A DNA stretch of 64,000 bases, from positions 1 through 64,000 of the forward strand of contig JAETPN010000003.1 in the NCBI GenBank assembly GCA_021771185.1, written 5' to 3'. A program made the translations under genes and the position numbers. Positions 63,944 through 64,000 of the stretch are shown piece after piece. The notes under the pieces were generated by a model. The model saw only the letters and a program-made list of their open reading frames with translations, did not search any database and was not told the origin of the DNA. Numbering within the stretch: position 1 is the first letter of the stretch; every line of letters begins with the position of its first letter. The DNA is from Bacillota bacterium (lineage in GTDB: Bacteria > Bacillota_I > Bacilli_A > RF39 > UBA660).

Positions 63944-64000
63944 ATGATGAATGACTACAATGACTTCCGTAATTATTATAAACCTACACCTAATTATAAT
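63944..64000 (+). CDS. Start of a plus-strand gene, cut by the window end
   Basis: The frame ATGATGAATGACTACAATGA (translated MMNDYNDFRNYYKPTPNYN) follows a strong ribosome site AAAGGGGG at 63931-63938. Only 19 codons are present. The composition is Asn/Tyr-rich; the product cannot be named. Confidence 0.6.
   Translation, partial: MMNDYNDFRNYYKPTPNYN

Overview
The window is AT-rich, low-GC Gram-positive (Bacilli-type) chromosome that uses the standard bacterial code. The 16S 3' end, the long-form HPF-SecA pair, the CdaA/CdaR pair and the many LysM and thioredoxin-fold surface proteins fit a Firmicutes/Mollicutes-like lineage, for example an uncultured gut Bacilli or Erysipelotrichia-like group. 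The assignment is by inspection only. A wall is present (Ddl, amidase, glucosaminidase-like enzyme). A PdaA-like deacetylase and a GPT/GAT collagen-like protein hint at spore formation.

Layout. 1-3430: rRNA operon on the minus strand (16S, a spacer without tRNA, the 5' part of 23S) behind three tandem sigma-A-type promoters. 3.5-16.9 kb: minus-strand housekeeping and envelope genes: DUF402 phosphatase, S41 protease, lipoproteins, the c-di-AMP cyclase CdaA with its regulator CdaR, TrmL, a stand-alone ClpB-D1-like AAA protein, LysM protein and thioredoxin-fold proteins. 17-27 kb: nucleotide/NAD block. A tight operon, pncA-pncB-nudix-nadE-prs-like-nadD, encodes a complete nicotinamide-to-NAD route. 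It is followed by an NrtR-type Nudix regulator, a YjbR-like protein, a DUF1848 protein, a 5'-nucleotidase/nucleoside hydrolase fusion and an HD phosphohydrolase. A near-consensus promoter with repeated palindromes precedes pncA.

27.1-32.3 kb: accessory segment immediately downstream of secA: a Fic protein between 144-bp direct repeats, a 25-codon SEC-C remnant, a RhuM-family protein, a tyrosine recombinase pseudogene with two lesions, and a helical protein with an HEPN-like RxxxxH motif. 32.4-35.9 kb: secA, hpf and a cold-shock gene. 36.1-39.1 kb: a complete agr-type peptide quorum-sensing locus. agrB and a 40-codon agrD lie on the plus strand and converge on agrA-agrC on the minus strand.

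39.1-49.7 kb: membrane proteins, a type IIB Ca2+-ATPase, an unrecognised 563-aa gene with two paralogous small partners, and cell-wall enzymes. 49.7-56.0 kb: probable defence block: a protein with two DUF262 domains, a small HTH protein, an 88-aa protein and a 1084-aa REase-nSTAND NTPase. 56.3-64.0 kb: XRE membrane regulator, small proteins, RibD-C/DHFR-like reductase, collagen-like protein, ddl, tRNA-His, a 505-aa membrane protein and the start of a further gene. Most genes lie on the minus strand. Functions are inferred from motifs and context; no database search was run.
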